The notes under the pieces: generated by a model | Told to the model about the DNA's origin: nothing | The model's input: only the letters and a program-made list of their open reading frames with translations | Database searches by the model: none | Origin: Symsagittifera roscoffensis | Lineage: Eukaryota > Xenacoelomorpha > Acoela > Convolutidae | Reading direction: 5' to 3' | Assembly: GCF_963678635.1 (NCBI RefSeq) | Contig: NC_087064.1 | Span: 38,368,706 to 38,432,705, forward strand | DNA length: 64,000 nt | Part shown: piece after piece, positions 22,267-32,551 of the stretch | How the letters are laid out: every line of letters starts with the position of its first letter | Numbering within the stretch: position 1 is the first letter of the stretch | Translations under genes and position numbers: made by a program

Positions 22267-22405
22267 CCCATGTATTAAGATAGGGATTAGAGTATCCGGT
22301 CTCCAAGCTATGTATTAAAATAGGGAATAGATTTTCAATGTATTAAGGTAGAAAATAGGTTTACCATGTATTAAGATGGTAGGTTTCAGATGGTAAGTTT
22401 CAGAA
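22267..22405 (+). repeat. Left terminal inverted repeat with iterated motif
   Basis: ATGTATTAAGATAGGG-like motifs start at 22270, 22310, 22338 and 22366, with spacings of 40, 28 and 28. They are followed by two copies of a GGTAAGTTTCAGA-type motif. The first motif is enclosed by a perfect 8-bp inverted repeat, TGGAGACC (22259-22266) and GGTCTCCA (22298-22305). Confidence 0.9.
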
Positions 22406-22618
22406 AAATTTTTGGCGCCCGATCTTACCATTTTTTAAGATTCTCTACACCAATGCGATAGGTTTTAGATTTTTTCATTGTATTAAGATATGATTTTTAT
22501 TTTGCTTTAAACCATTAGAGTTTAAATTGAAAGTGTCTGAAACTATGCTGAAACCTAACTGAAGCTTCAAAGAAGAAATAAAGTTTTTCAGAAAAAAAAA
22601 TTAAATTACTGTTAATTG

Positions 22619-25600
22619 CTATATTACAGTTGAAAAGTTGAATAACATATAAATCCTTGTATGGTATGAAATTTTACTACAGTTTATAGAATAAACTTTT
22701 AAATTCAAGGGCATAGTATGTATTCCATCATTAAGTACCTCCCTTTTCGGGTAAAAGTAACTGAGTCCTTTTTTAGTTTGTTCATATATTCCAAATAAAT
22801 GGTTGGAGGTTTTGAATCCGCGATTGGTCGACTTCAAATTTATAGCTTTGTCAAGAACTCGTCTGTATTTAGACATTGGTCCATCCCCAGTGTCTTCTAG
22901 CGTTCTTTTGTTGATTCCTTTGCTGCTAAATTTGAATTTGTCGCTCTTACTATCATAGCAGCAATACGTCTTGCTGCTCAGGCACAACATTTCAGTACAG
23001 CGAAATTCTTCTTTGAATAATCCAGGTTCTCGTTTATCATGCTTTTTGTGAACAGCGCAGCATGTACGTGGAAAAAAATTCTCATCTGCATCAGCTATAA
23101 AGTCATCTCTACAATCATTTCGACGAATAAGTGTCCACTGAGCTTTCTTCTCTGGTAATATACAATCGTCCAGGTTATCTTCTGCTAATGCTAGATACAA
23201 AGAGTCCGTATCCATCTCCAACTCCTTGAATTTATTCTCATCGCAATACTTGTGGAAGAAGTTGTAGTATAACTCCAACATTCTAAGTTTGGCGTATTGA
23301 AGAATGAAAAAACCTACAATAATTGGTTCTCTATGTTCAATTGTTGACTTCAATAGTTCTACTTCATGTAAGTCCTTTTTCACAATATTCAATCGCTTGA
23401 AAAACTTCTCATTTATTGCTTTGTGTGTCTTCTCATCGCCGAGATATTTGGTTATCGTGTGTCTGGATCTGTCCATAATTTGATAACCGTACGAACTGTT
23501 ACCGAGAAGCTTCGTCGTCTCAGCAACAACTCCAGAATGTGGATTCTCGTCTCCTTCTCGTCGAGCATCAACAACAGATTGAACAAATTTGTTGAAACAT
23601 TTCCTAGGTGTGTACTCAACAAATCGATACATTTTTGTACATTGAAGTCCAAGACCTTCCTTCTAAGTTCTTACCTTCCTTCTAGGTCGTACAAGAGATC
23701 TGTTCTTTATTTTTTCAAGTAAAGAATCAGTAGACAGAGGTCTTTTGTAAGGAAAATTTGTCTTGACATGATTCTTGATTGACGAGTCTGTTTTGAAATG
23801 CTTCCACTACTCACACTCCCACATTTCCTGAATTTTGTAACCTCTTTCTTTTATGTACTCTCGTCTCAACTCATCCATTTCTCGCTTCTTATTTCCCCTT
23901 TCAATATCTTGATCTGATAACGATGGACGGGTTTCTTGACATGAGCAGAAATGATAGTAGCAACCCATAGCTTCAAATACTGTTTTACAGTGACCACAGT
24001 AACCATCAACATGAAAACAGTCAATTTTTTTCTGCTTTCCGGTTGGGTAAAAACTCTGAATTTTACACTCTGGTCTCAATTCTTGATAAAAGGACATAAC
24101 CATGTTCTCGAAATTTTTTGTTCTGTTATTTCTAGCTTTAAAACGATCAGTTTCAGAGTCACGCTCCCATCTTGTGTAAAATCCGGTTGGCATCTCTTGA
24201 CACATTGAGAATGGATATAATTGGCTAGCGTCAATTCCAACAATTGTCTTACAAATATTTGACGAGTTACGAATATAAGTTTGATCGACAACAGCTTTTC
24301 GCGTAAAAACTATTGATGGAACACCAGTCATGTCTTCTCTAATTTTCTCACATAAATCTTTATCTCCTTCAAAGTACGGGTAAAATTTGTGATTTGTCGA
24401 CTTGTGTAAGCAGATATTTGCGAGATTTGGAAGCGTGCATCCCAGTTTCAGCATGTCAATTCCCTTATCATGGTAAAACTCTATCATTTTTTGCATAGCT
24501 TCAAGAGTAGAAACAACATCTTTGTTGTTGTACCATCGTAAGAATTCTTTGAAAGTAATCGTGCTTTGTTGTTCCCAGATTTTTTTCAAATACGAGTAAT
24601 TTTCAAAACCTGTTGGTGGAATTGATTGAATACGCAACTATTTCAGCGCACTTTGTTGATCAAGTCCTCCATTAACCAGTTTTTGGTAATCGTTGAAATC
24701 CTTCTCGAGAGGGTTGTGGTTTCTCAGTTTGCTGAAAAAGGTTTCATATGGAGGCAACTCCGTGCAGTCAAGCTTGTCTGGACTGTCAAACCATTCGTAA
24801 GGGAAAAAAATCTTTGGTCTTACTTGCTTTATAGGCTTTCAGAAACGAATCCAATGTTGTTGACCCTCCAAGAAATTTCATTATGTCCAAAAACTGAACA
24901 TCTCCAGATTTGAATGATATGAAGTCATTTGCTTTTTTAATGACTGTTGGTTCGATTTCTTTATCACATATAAAGTATGGAATCAAATAAGATTTGATAA
25001 GGTTCAGATCGTATCTGCCGCTATTGAAACCGAACACCGGTAAGGTATTAACATAACGCTCTAAATGCTGTTTCAAGTCGATCAACTGATTTTTTTGAAT
25101 TCTCAAGAATTGTGTTGACATGTCATCTTCGTCGCCATCCTCAACACATTCATCTTCATAATCGAAGACTTCTAGTCTTTTAGTTAAAGTTCTAGCATTA
25201 AGCTTATCAAAGATCTTCTTGACTCGATCATTGACAGTGTTTTCGATTTCTTGAAACTTGGTTCTCATTTGTAGTTTACTTTTTTCAGCCAGAAGTTCCA
25301 AGCTGGAAACAAAAGCAATTATTAGAAGTTCTGGATCTTTTTCACACAAGAAAATTGGAGCATCTTGCAGATTTGAAGATATTGATACGGAAATAGGGAC
25401 ATGTTTTCCAATCCAAGTAGTTGTTTCAGTTGCTTTCAATTATTCTGTGGGAACACAAATCGATTCGAAATCAAAAACTGCAACATTGCTAAACAATTTC
25501 TGATCTTCAGTGTAGGGAATGTTGAAGCCATCCAATTTCTCGAATATTGTTTCCCGTAGTGTGTTCGCATTTTTGGGATAAATATGTTGCACTCGATCTT

Positions 25601-26857
25601 TACAAGTTAGAAGATGTCGGTTGAAGTTGTCTGATCTGTTGAAGAAACAGTCACAGCTAGGACATCGAAAACCTTTGAAGAAGGAATCAATATCATTCGT
25701 GTGAATAATATGGTTGTTGAATCTTAGCAATTTCGCCGTTTTTTCAAATTTTCCAATACTTTGCCTGGCTAATTCTCCAACATATTCTCCTTCTTGAATA
25801 TCAAAATCGTAATTGAATACGTTTCGTTCAACTATTCCCTCTACAAGAGGTAAATCATCGATTGACACTCCACGAAAATTCTTCGGATCGTATCCAGATT
25901 TTGATATAAGCTCTGTAAACAGCTCAGATGTATGAGCATCGAGGTTACTATGACCATGCAAATACATTGTTAATGCACGGAAAAGACAAAGATGATCTCT
26001 GTATGGTTGTTTATCTTTATCCGATAAAAGACAGTTTACTGAATGGTTTTTCAGTAAAGGTTCAGGCAACACAGAGTCTGGACATCCCATTGGGATGTTT
26101 TTCAGTAGTGCAGCAAAAATAGTAACATTTGTGATCAACTTGAACCTCCACTTTGTGTTCTGACTTCTTGGGTGCATTGCTCCACGATATCAAACTTTTC
26201 AACTTTTCCTTGGATTGTAATCAAATCCGCTTTAGTACACAGTAAATGCGATTTTTCGATCAAAGTATTGTTTTCGTGTGCATAATAATACCGATATTCT
26301 CCCGTTTCGACATTACGGAGAAAAAATCTAAGAGCAATATTGATTTTTGCTGCAGAATCTAGCTTGTTGAAGACTTCTTTAAGCTTCTCGTTGATAATCT
26401 TGGTATCTAACTTTGACATTTGAAAGTTAAATACCTTATGCCTCCCATTCTCCATCTCAGTGTCCACCAAGAAATGCTGACAAGCACTCAACTCCTCTTT
26501 GAGTTTCACTCCATCTTCCCCTTCCCCCTCCACAATCTTGTTCAAGTCTGCCACCGTATTACTTGGTTTCCGTTGTTTCACCCCATGTTCTTTTCTCTGA
26601 TGTGGTTGGAGAGAGTAGTAACTCGGAAACTCCTGCTCACAAGACGAGCAAACCGTTGATTGCTTGGAAGTTGATGGAGCATGTTTTTTGGCCACTTGAT
26701 AATTCATCTCTTGTTTATTGTAAGTGAAATACTTACAATCAAGACAAGAAATAATCCCTGCTTGACAGCGTTTGCGGTGTCGAGCCGCATGTTGACGAAC
26801 ATACATGTTTCCACAATCCCCACACTGCACTTTCTCGTTTCTATTCAGCGACGGCAT
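22619..26857 (-). pseudogene. Protein-primed family B DNA polymerase of the Polinton, multiply broken
   Basis: Five minus-strand segments together span a whole pPolB. The N-terminal part (26857-26135) has Cys/His finger patterns (CGDCG...H...H). The next (26177-25440) has another C2H2 finger and the exonuclease I motif FDFES. Then follow exonuclease II (FNSGRYD) in 25439-24786, exonuclease III (YNNKDVV) and polymerase motif A (GIDASQLYPF) in 24637-23807, and motif B (KLLGNSSYGY) and motif C (DTDSLY) in 23632-22619. Breaks are a frameshift near 26150, an in-frame TAA at 25440-25442, a frameshift between 24786 and 24637, an in-frame TAG at 23807-23809, and a stop within a short duplicated block near 23665-23690. 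All catalytic motifs are still recognisable, so decay is recent. The role would be replication of the element from its protein-primed ends. Confidence 0.92.
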
Positions 26858-27088
26858 CTAAAAATGGGAGAATTTTTAGGTATTAATGTAAAGCTGTTAG
26901 TACTTGGTACATATCAAATTGGGAGATTTAAATGTTCCAAAAAATTTAGTAAAAATAATTTTTACTTACTTTGAATTGTTAAAAATATTTGAAATTTATT
27001 TCAAGTAGTTAATCAAAGTATAGAGCAGTTGCTTTTAACGTAAAAAAAATCAGAATGAAATAAGTTTTTTTTGCTTTTTATTAGAGAA

Positions 27089-27164
27089 AATCAACTAATC
27101 AGAATTGAGTATTTTTTAGTAACACTGTTTGTTGGAAATCAACCAATCAGAATTCAGCATTTTC
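27089..27164 (+). promoter_or_regulatory. Paired CCAAT-type boxes upstream of the first plus-strand gene
   Basis: Two copies of ATCAAC(T/C)AATCAGAATT followed by (G/C)AG(T/C)ATTTT lie about 48 bases apart, 50-130 bases before the ATG at 27216. CCAATCAG is the classic NF-Y box. This is a likely promoter; there is no direct proof. Confidence 0.45.
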
Positions 27165-27215
27165 TAAAAGTGAATTGTTTATTTTTTTTAAAAAACCTCA
27201 ATCATTATTTGAAAA

Positions 27216-27620
27216 ATGTCTATCAAAAAACATTTGAGCTTCCTCGAGTTACTTTATAAGAAAAAAGAAAAAATTCCAATTGATTTTCTTAATGATGAAA
27301 TAGATGTTGACTCTTACTTTTTTCATAATTTTTTGGACGTCTTTATTGTACAAAATAGAGTTATCCGACTAAGTAAAGGTCTCTTCAGAGAAACTTACTC
27401 AATCAAAGAGTTTACTTTTGATTCACATATTGCGTATCAAAGTTTTAAGCTTACGGCTGAATTACACCTCACAAGGAAAGAAATTTTGTTTATTCTCGAG
27501 AATTTGAAATTGATCAAAAAATCGTACGATAATATATCACAAACTGTTTTTATCCCTTATCCAAAACCCAAATTTGTAAAAAAAACCTCAGCAAAGTTCT
27601 TTATTCCTTCATTTCTTTAA
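27216..27620 (+). CDS. Hypothetical Polinton protein, 134 residues
   Basis: An ATG-started frame of 134 residues, rich in Lys, Phe and Ile, with alternating helical segments and an alkaline C-terminus. The middle (ELHLTRKEILFILENLKLI) looks like a helix-turn-helix-sized helical pair, so DNA binding is possible but unproven. It is transcribed away from the polymerase, from the region that separates the two arms. I recognise no family. The uninterrupted frame and upstream CCAAT pair support a real gene. Confidence 0.5.
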   Translation: MSIKKHLSFLELLYKKKEKIPIDFLNDEIDVDSYFFHNFLDVFIVQNRVIRLSKGLFRETYSIKEFTFDSHIAYQSFKLTAELHLTRKEILFILENLKLIKKSYDNISQTVFIPYPKPKFVKKTSAKFFIPSFL

Positions 27621-27802
27621 AGATTTTCAAAATTCAAAATCCTGCTTGATTCGTTTTGGAATCAGATTTCCAGAAGTCTGCTTTGAAAAATTCGTCAACT
27701 TTGAGTTATTTTCCCAAATTTACATCAAAATCAAAAAACTTGACTATCTACTCAAAAATCAGCAATTTCTCATTGATTACATACAAAAATTCAATTAACT
27801 TG

Positions 27803-27949
27803 ATGAAAAAAGTTGCAGAGATGTTACTTTTATTACTTTTCTTTCTTTTGTTATTTATATCAGCAATATTTCTTTTTTTTACTGCAAACAACTTTCGGTC
27901 ATTTATTTTTGCAATTGCTTTTACTTATTTGGAAGATTTAAGTCCTTAA
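27803..27949 (+). CDS. Small single-pass membrane protein
   Basis: The ATG at 27803 opens a 48-residue protein with a strong hydrophobic core (LLLLLFFLLLFISAIFLFF), preceded by MKKVAE. This is a typical small type II-like membrane segment. The same frame is open upstream to 27656 without an ATG. Small membrane proteins of this kind are common among Polinton accessory genes, but no specific homology is seen. Confidence 0.4.
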   Translation: MKKVAEMLLLLLFFLLLFISAIFLFFTANNFRSFIFAIAFTYLEDLSP

Positions 27950-27956
27950 AAGCGTC

Positions 27957-28140
27957 TCCTGATTGGATACGACAACTAGAACAAAATCGAACATTTTTGT
28001 GATTGGAAACGATAAAATCCAAAATGGAGCTTTGTTTCCGATTGGATACGAGTTTTATCCAAGAATCCCATAAAAGGAAGCTGAAATCTGATTGGACACG
28101 ACTACAATCCAAATAAGGAAAATCAATTCTGACTGGTTAA
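27957..28140 (+). promoter_or_regulatory. Array of inverted CCAAT boxes (ATTGG)
   Basis: CTGATTGGATACGAC (27957), GTGATTGGAAACGAT (about 27998), CCGATTGGATACGAG (about 28031), CTGATTGGACACGAC (about 28089) and CTGACTGG (about 28129) form five spaced copies of one motif. They lie 220-400 bases before the 28351/28457 gene. They look like an NF-Y-type promoter array. Confidence 0.5.
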
Positions 28141-28350
28141 ACCCACACAGTCGAGTTGAAGGTACCCCTAACTCCTAACTAAAAATCATTTTATTTTCAA
28201 CCTAACTACCGTCAACTACCTCCTCTCTCAGCTCTAAATACCTTAATTTCAATTTATCTTCCGTCAGCTACTTCTCTCAACTCTTTCTTGTTTTAGCTCC
28301 TTAACTCAATTTATTGCTCAAATGATCTTCTCAGTGCAAAAAGCAATCTC

Positions 28351-28732
28351 ATGTACTCTGTAGAAATTTCGCCTGATCTAGTACAAATTCAAGTGCGAGA
28401 AACAGTCTCTGGAGTTTTTTTGGCACGAATCCATCACGGAGAACCAACTTGAAGAATTGAAAATGATGGAGGAAGTTTCTGATCATGTGAGAATGAACTA
28501 CCCCGAGATTCCTGACTCAAGATTTGTAGCTCAACCAGTCGACGACTTCCTCTTTCCTTGGGAGGAAGCAGGATCAGCCGAAAACACCATCACAATAGAT
28601 GAAGATGAGGGTTTGTCAGAAAAAATGACGCCTCCAGTTCCACAACAACCACCAGCAATGGAACCTCGTCCAGCTCTGCGTTCTATAGAGAACCTCCAGA
28701 TCTCTTCTGCTGCTCGACAGCTCTTTGATTAA
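28351..28732 (+). CDS. Acidic hypothetical protein, possible frameshift
   Basis: A frame from the ATG at 28351 gives about 33 residues (MYSVEISPDLVQI...) and stops near 28450. An overlapping frame from 28457 (starting MKMMEEVSDH) gives 91 residues ending at a TAA at 28730-28732. The second part is acidic (VDDFLFPWEEAGSAENTI, then DEDE) with a Pro-rich middle (PPVPQQPPAMEPRP). This resembles a flexible acidic adaptor or activation region. The two could be one gene with a 1-base shift near 28452, or only the second may be used. No family is recognised. Confidence 0.45.
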
Positions 28733-28989
28733 ATGTTTTTGTAAATAAAGTTTGTCTGGTTTTGACTTCGTTTTCTGTAATTAATTTCTTCAATTTCATT
28801 TTAATTATGAGAATAGATGAGAAGTTCAAGGTAAATCATTGAAAAACAATTAGAACTTAGTTAAGTGCTCCGAACTCGCACACATGTTAAAAAATTTGAT
28901 TAATTTTTGCACAAAAATTCGGAAAAACACTAGAAAAACTGTACACAAGTAAAAAGTTACCTAATCGATATTGCATCTTGTACACACTT

Positions 28990-29335
28990 TTAGCCTTTTG
29001 TAGAAAAAATTGAAACACTTTTCGCATTTTGTCGAAAAAAAGTAAAACACTTTTCGCATTTTTGTCGAAAAAAGTGAAACACTTTTCGCATTTTATCGAA
29101 AAAAGTAAAATACTTTTCGCATTTTGTCAAAAAAAGTGAAACATTTCTCGCATTTGTAGTGAAAAATTGAAACACTTTTCGCATCTTGTTAAAAAAAGTA
29201 AAACACTTTTCGCATCTTCTCAAAAAAATTGAAACACTTTTCGCATTATGTCAAATAAATTGAAACATTTTTTACAACTTGTTAAAAAAAAATTGAAATG
29301 TTTTTTGCAACTTTTTGAAAATCAAAACAAATATT
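28990..29335. repeat. 31-bp minisatellite with a hairpin in each unit
   Basis: About ten imperfect copies of a 31-base unit carry AAAAGTGAAACACTTTTCGC. Many units contain the perfect dyad AAAAGTG-AAA-CACTTTT. The array lies between a plus-strand gene ending at 28732 and a minus-strand gene ending at 29448, that is, at a convergent gene boundary. A minus-strand frame through it (Cys-Phe-Thr-Phe repeats) is a by-product of the repeat. Confidence 0.9.
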
Positions 29336-29447
29336 ACATCTTTCTTACATGTTTGAAATTTTTTTGTGCAAAGGGTTTTGACAACGGTGATTTTTTTTGG
29401 TAATTAATGGTAATTTTGTAAACATATGAGAGAAAATAGATGGAATA

Positions 29448-30047
29448 TCAGAAGTTTTTTATTGAAAAATTGACATGATCATTATTTACAAATCCATAAC
29501 CATCAATAAAACAGTCAATTATTTTTAAAAAATCATGTTCATATTTTGAGTTTTGTACTTTACGAACTCTTTCTAGAAAAACTGAACCAATAGTTTGTGT
29601 GGAAGCTAGTTTCTGGTTAGAACATAAATAGTGACGTTTGATTTTTTTGCGTAACAGTCTTTTCTTTGCAACACTTGGCATTTTTTCTGCTCCTTTCCAT
29701 TTCAAATTGTGATGAACAGCGCGGTCAAGTTGATTAAAAACTTCGCCAGTTGATGAAATAACATTCGAATAAAATCTGTATTTGTACAGTGTGTAAAGAC
29801 AATCGATAATTTGGTATGTGAAATGAAAATTACCCAATCGTTGTAAAATTTGATCGAAAGATGAACCAATCAAAAGTATGTGGAACTTACAATTTTCCAA
29901 AGAACAGTAAGCATTGTGGGTAGAGACACAAAAAATATTGGTTACTATATATTTTTCGTAAAAATCACTGGAAACGGAAATAAATAGCGATTTTTGACAA
30001 TACTCTGAATAAAAGCTGGGAAGAGCTTGACACATAGCTGTAGCCAT
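29448..30047 (-). CDS. Hypothetical Polinton protein, about 199 residues
   Basis: The minus-strand frame from the ATG at 30047 to a stop at 29448 is free of interruptions. It is rich in aromatic residues, Cys and His, and has a basic block in its C-terminal half (KKRLLRKKIKRH). I see no known motif. It is divergent with the PC4-like gene at 30262, sharing a 214-bp intergenic region that probably holds both promoters. It is the only other minus-strand gene besides the polymerase. It may be a species-specific early gene. Confidence 0.5.
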   Translation of the reverse strand: MATAMCQALPSFYSEYCQKSLFISVSSDFYEKYIVTNIFCVSTHNAYCSLENCKFHILLIGSSFDQILQRLGNFHFTYQIIDCLYTLYKYRFYSNVISSTGEVFNQLDRAVHHNLKWKGAEKMPSVAKKRLLRKKIKRHYLCSNQKLASTQTIGSVFLERVRKVQNSKYEHDFLKIIDCFIDGYGFVNNDHVNFSIKNF

Positions 30048-30261
30048 CTGGAACAATGTTTTTTGCTGAAAATTGTGGATTTATATAGGAACACTAACAC
30101 CTACACAATTCCATATTTGGAAATTTTCCTCAAAAATTCCAATCATAGTTCTATTTCCTTTTATGGTTCAGTGAATGATTCATATTGTTTACTTTCAATT
30201 TCGTTTAATCTCAAGTTCATTTCTCTCATCTCTCTTCATCTGATCAGTCTGTTCTTCAAAA

Positions 30262-30801
30262 ATGTACTCAAGAAAAGACACAAGTCCCAATTACATTGAA
30301 TTCTCAAAAAATCAAACAAGAATTGGGAGATTTGCTTGGTCCCAAAAATCCTACAAAGGAAAAATTTATTTTGAACCCTGCTTTCAACTATTCAAGAAAA
30401 ATGAGTTGGGACAACTCGAAAAAAGACAGCAAGTCTATCTTGGTGAAAAAGAAGGAGAAGCAATCTCAGCAATTAGAAATACTGTTATTCACGATGCTGA
30501 AAACCTTGGACTCGTTCCTATATTGGAACTCACTTCTGACAAAGAGTCAACTATGGATCAGGAGCTTGCCAACTGCAACAAAGTGTATGACATAGCAACA
30601 TACAATAGAAGACAAGTTTGTGTCACGATCAAGAAGTACAATATTAACAAACCTCCCTACATTCAGATTCGACTGTTCACCGCAAAAGAGAATGAAGCAA
30701 TGAAACAAGTTGCCTATGTCAACTATACTTTGAACGAATTCAAAGAACTGACCCAAATTTTGGGAGACTTTATGTTTGTTGAGAACTGTAATGTACAATA
30801 A
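30262..30801 (+). CDS. Protein with two PC4-like (ssDNA-binding) repeats
   Basis: 179 residues from an ATG at 30262. Two halves share one layout. The first has W-S-x-KSYKGKIYFEP, a loop, then a C-terminal helix (KEGEAISAIRNTV). The second has V-x-I-KKYNINKPPYIQIRLF, a loop, then YTLNEFKELTQILGDF. The pattern of beta strands with Y-x-G-K-x-Y-I-x-I-R followed by a helix beginning SL/TL-x-x-x-x-F-K-E-L is that of the PC4/p15 coactivator fold, which binds single-stranded DNA. This is inferred from pattern only. A role in replication or transcription of the element fits its place beside the polymerase arm. A broken relative follows at 30884. Confidence 0.45.
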   Translation: MYSRKDTSPNYIEFSKNQTRIGRFAWSQKSYKGKIYFEPCFQLFKKNELGQLEKRQQVYLGEKEGEAISAIRNTVIHDAENLGLVPILELTSDKESTMDQELANCNKVYDIATYNRRQVCVTIKKYNINKPPYIQIRLFTAKENEAMKQVAYVNYTLNEFKELTQILGDFMFVENCNVQ

Positions 30802-30883
30802 TTTGTGTTGTTTGTGTTTTTGTCTTGTAATTCAACTATTTATCCTCAAAATCATTTTTCATTTAGTATTGGTGTTGAACAGT

Positions 30884-31312
30884 ATGAGTTGGAATATTGG
30901 TTTTTCAAGAAATTTACTCTTAAAACTTCACAATAAATTGGGACTTTTTCATATTTTTCTAGAAGAAAAGTCCCAAAAAATTTCACTAACAATTATAGAA
31001 TCACAAAACTTACCAAACTTGCAGAATTTGGACGTAGACTCCCAAATATCTCATTTTGAGTGGATTCTGCATAATGGTAGAAGAAAAATTCACATAGGAT
31101 ACAGATCAGATACCAAAAAAATAGAACCTGTACAATATCGTAGAAATGGAAATCAATGGAAAAATAATTAATCTTTACAACTACAAAGAGAAGAATATGA
31201 TAAATTAATTGATATGCTTCCTTCATTACTAGGTAATGTAGAGACCTTCAAAAAATCTTGTATCATCATTGACGAATGCACTGTAGAAAATGAACGTACA
31301 GAAATTGAATGA
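30884..31312 (+). pseudogene. Second PC4-like protein, one in-frame stop
   Basis: From the ATG at 30884 (MSWNIGFSRN) one frame runs to a TGA at 31310-31312, interrupted only by a TAA at 31169-31171. After the stop the text SLQLQREEYDKLIDMLPSLL has the shape of the C-terminal PC4 helix, and before it lies a strand-rich region. It sits directly after the 30262 gene, so the pair looks like a duplicated ssDNA-binding gene with one decayed member. Confidence 0.4.
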
Positions 31313-31694
31313 AATTCTAAGAGTTTTTGAGATTATTAGGCAAGATTTCTCATCAAATACAAAAAGAAAAAATTTATTTCTTTGTACTTGTATTGTTTTG
31401 GACCCGGACATAAATTTAAAAGAAATGGACCAAAAATTTCCTTTTGGAGGACTAATTGGATACGGAAATTTCTGTATGGATTACTTTTTTGCAAACTCCA
31501 AAATTTTTAGACTACATGCAATTCTACATGACTCTGCTGGATCTGTGAAATCTACTACAAAAAAAGGTCCTGGGTATTGTTATGTTGCACCTAGTCTCCC
31601 CAGTTCATGCTTTCTTGGTCACGTGACTGGATTATTTTTCTGTTTATATGTTAAAATGTTTGCTTCATCAGTATATGCATTGTTTGATTGTTAA
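31290..31694 (+). CDS. Hypothetical protein with a weak phospholipase A2-like signature
   Basis: 134 residues. The middle contains GLIGYGNFCMD, then about ten residues, then LHAILHDSAG. A glycine-rich Ca-binding-like loop followed by a His-Asp pair is the layout of virion-type phospholipase A2 domains, but the usual Tyr and the second Asp are not convincing. The C-terminus is hydrophobic and Cys-rich. It overlaps the end of the preceding broken frame by 23 bases. An alternative is an unrelated Polinton accessory protein. The frame is intact. Confidence 0.3.
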   Translation: MNVQKLNEILRVFEIIRQDFSSNTKRKNLFLCTCIVLDPDINLKEMDQKFPFGGLIGYGNFCMDYFFANSKIFRLHAILHDSAGSVKSTTKKGPGYCYVAPSLPSSCFLGHVTGLFFCLYVKMFASSVYALFDC

Positions 31695-31734
31695 TCATTT
31701 TTAACAAAAAACTCCAGAGAAATCAGTTAACAGA

Positions 31735-32206
31735 ATGAGTCTAGTTGTTTTGGATATTGAATGTATGGAAAGCAATATAGTGAAAGAATTAGGAGTTTAT
31801 AAGGATGGACAAACAGAAGGATATTCCTTTCTTCCTCCCAAAAAATTCAAACCAACATCCCAATCTTTTTGGTGTACACAACATCTTCATGGAATCAATT
31901 GGAGCAGTGGTTACGAAAAATATACTGAACTTGAAAAAATATTGAAAAACCTAGAAGCCACAGACACGGAATTTTTTGCAAAAGGTTATGAAAAATGTAA
32001 GATTCTATTAGAATTTTTGGAAAAAAAAGATTATTAATTTGGATGACTTCGCTTGCCCTAAAATTCAGTTTTTGATATTCAAAGACGAAGAATATAATTG
32101 GAGGTGTAGCAACTACCCATTTCGTCATGCAAAAACTCTTCACTGTGCAGAAAGAAAAGCATTTGCATACGGAACATGGACTCGATGTTTTTTTAACAAA
32201 TTGTAA
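31735..32206 (+). pseudogene. Candidate exonuclease-like (RNase H fold) protein, frameshifted
   Basis: The first frame (31735-32037) begins MSLVVLDIECMES, a hydrophobic strand ending in D-x-E as in exonuclease motif I, and ends in a helix-rich segment. An 8-A run at about 32019-32026 is followed, in another frame, by a segment with NYPFRHAKTLHCAERKAFAY up to a TAA at 32204-32206. The H-x-x-x-x-H-C-A-E-x-KA phrase could be motif III. A role in processing element ends is possible but is inference only. Confidence 0.4.
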
Positions 32207-32283
32207 ATTATATTATTCTTAATGTACTACCATTTTCAAACTTTAATTAAATTTCATTGTCAACTTTTTCTTTTTGAGATAAG

Positions 32284-32551
32284 ATGGTCGATCAATGTGA
32301 CAAGCCCGTAAATTTAGAAATTTTGTTTTTGATGAAGAAAATCATGAACGAAAATCATGGAAATTGTTTGGACGTACATGTAATAGATCTCTTTTAGTTT
32401 TTTGTGCCAATTTTTTGTTATAGTTTTGATGCTAGTATGTGCAATCGTTCGAATTATGTTATCCACAACATGTGAAGAAACAACAGTTTGGGTAGCTAGT
32501 TTATCAAGTAAGTCGGTTATATTCTACCTTCTCCAAAGATATGAATAAAAT
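32284..32551 (+). pseudogene. Broken small membrane-protein gene
   Basis: Coding-like text changes frame twice. First comes a polar, charged start (FVFDEENHERKSWK), then a hydrophobic segment with Leu/Val/Cys, then CEETTVWV and a short end. The hydrophobic core plus charged N-terminus and conserved-looking TTVWV phrase suggest a small Polinton membrane protein between the exonuclease-like gene and the packaging ATPase. It is not open in any single frame, so it is not functional. Confidence 0.35.

Noticed and set aside
28990-29223. 77-residue minus-strand protein with Cys-Phe-Thr-Phe repeats
   Set aside because: It is simply the translation of the 31-bp minisatellite.
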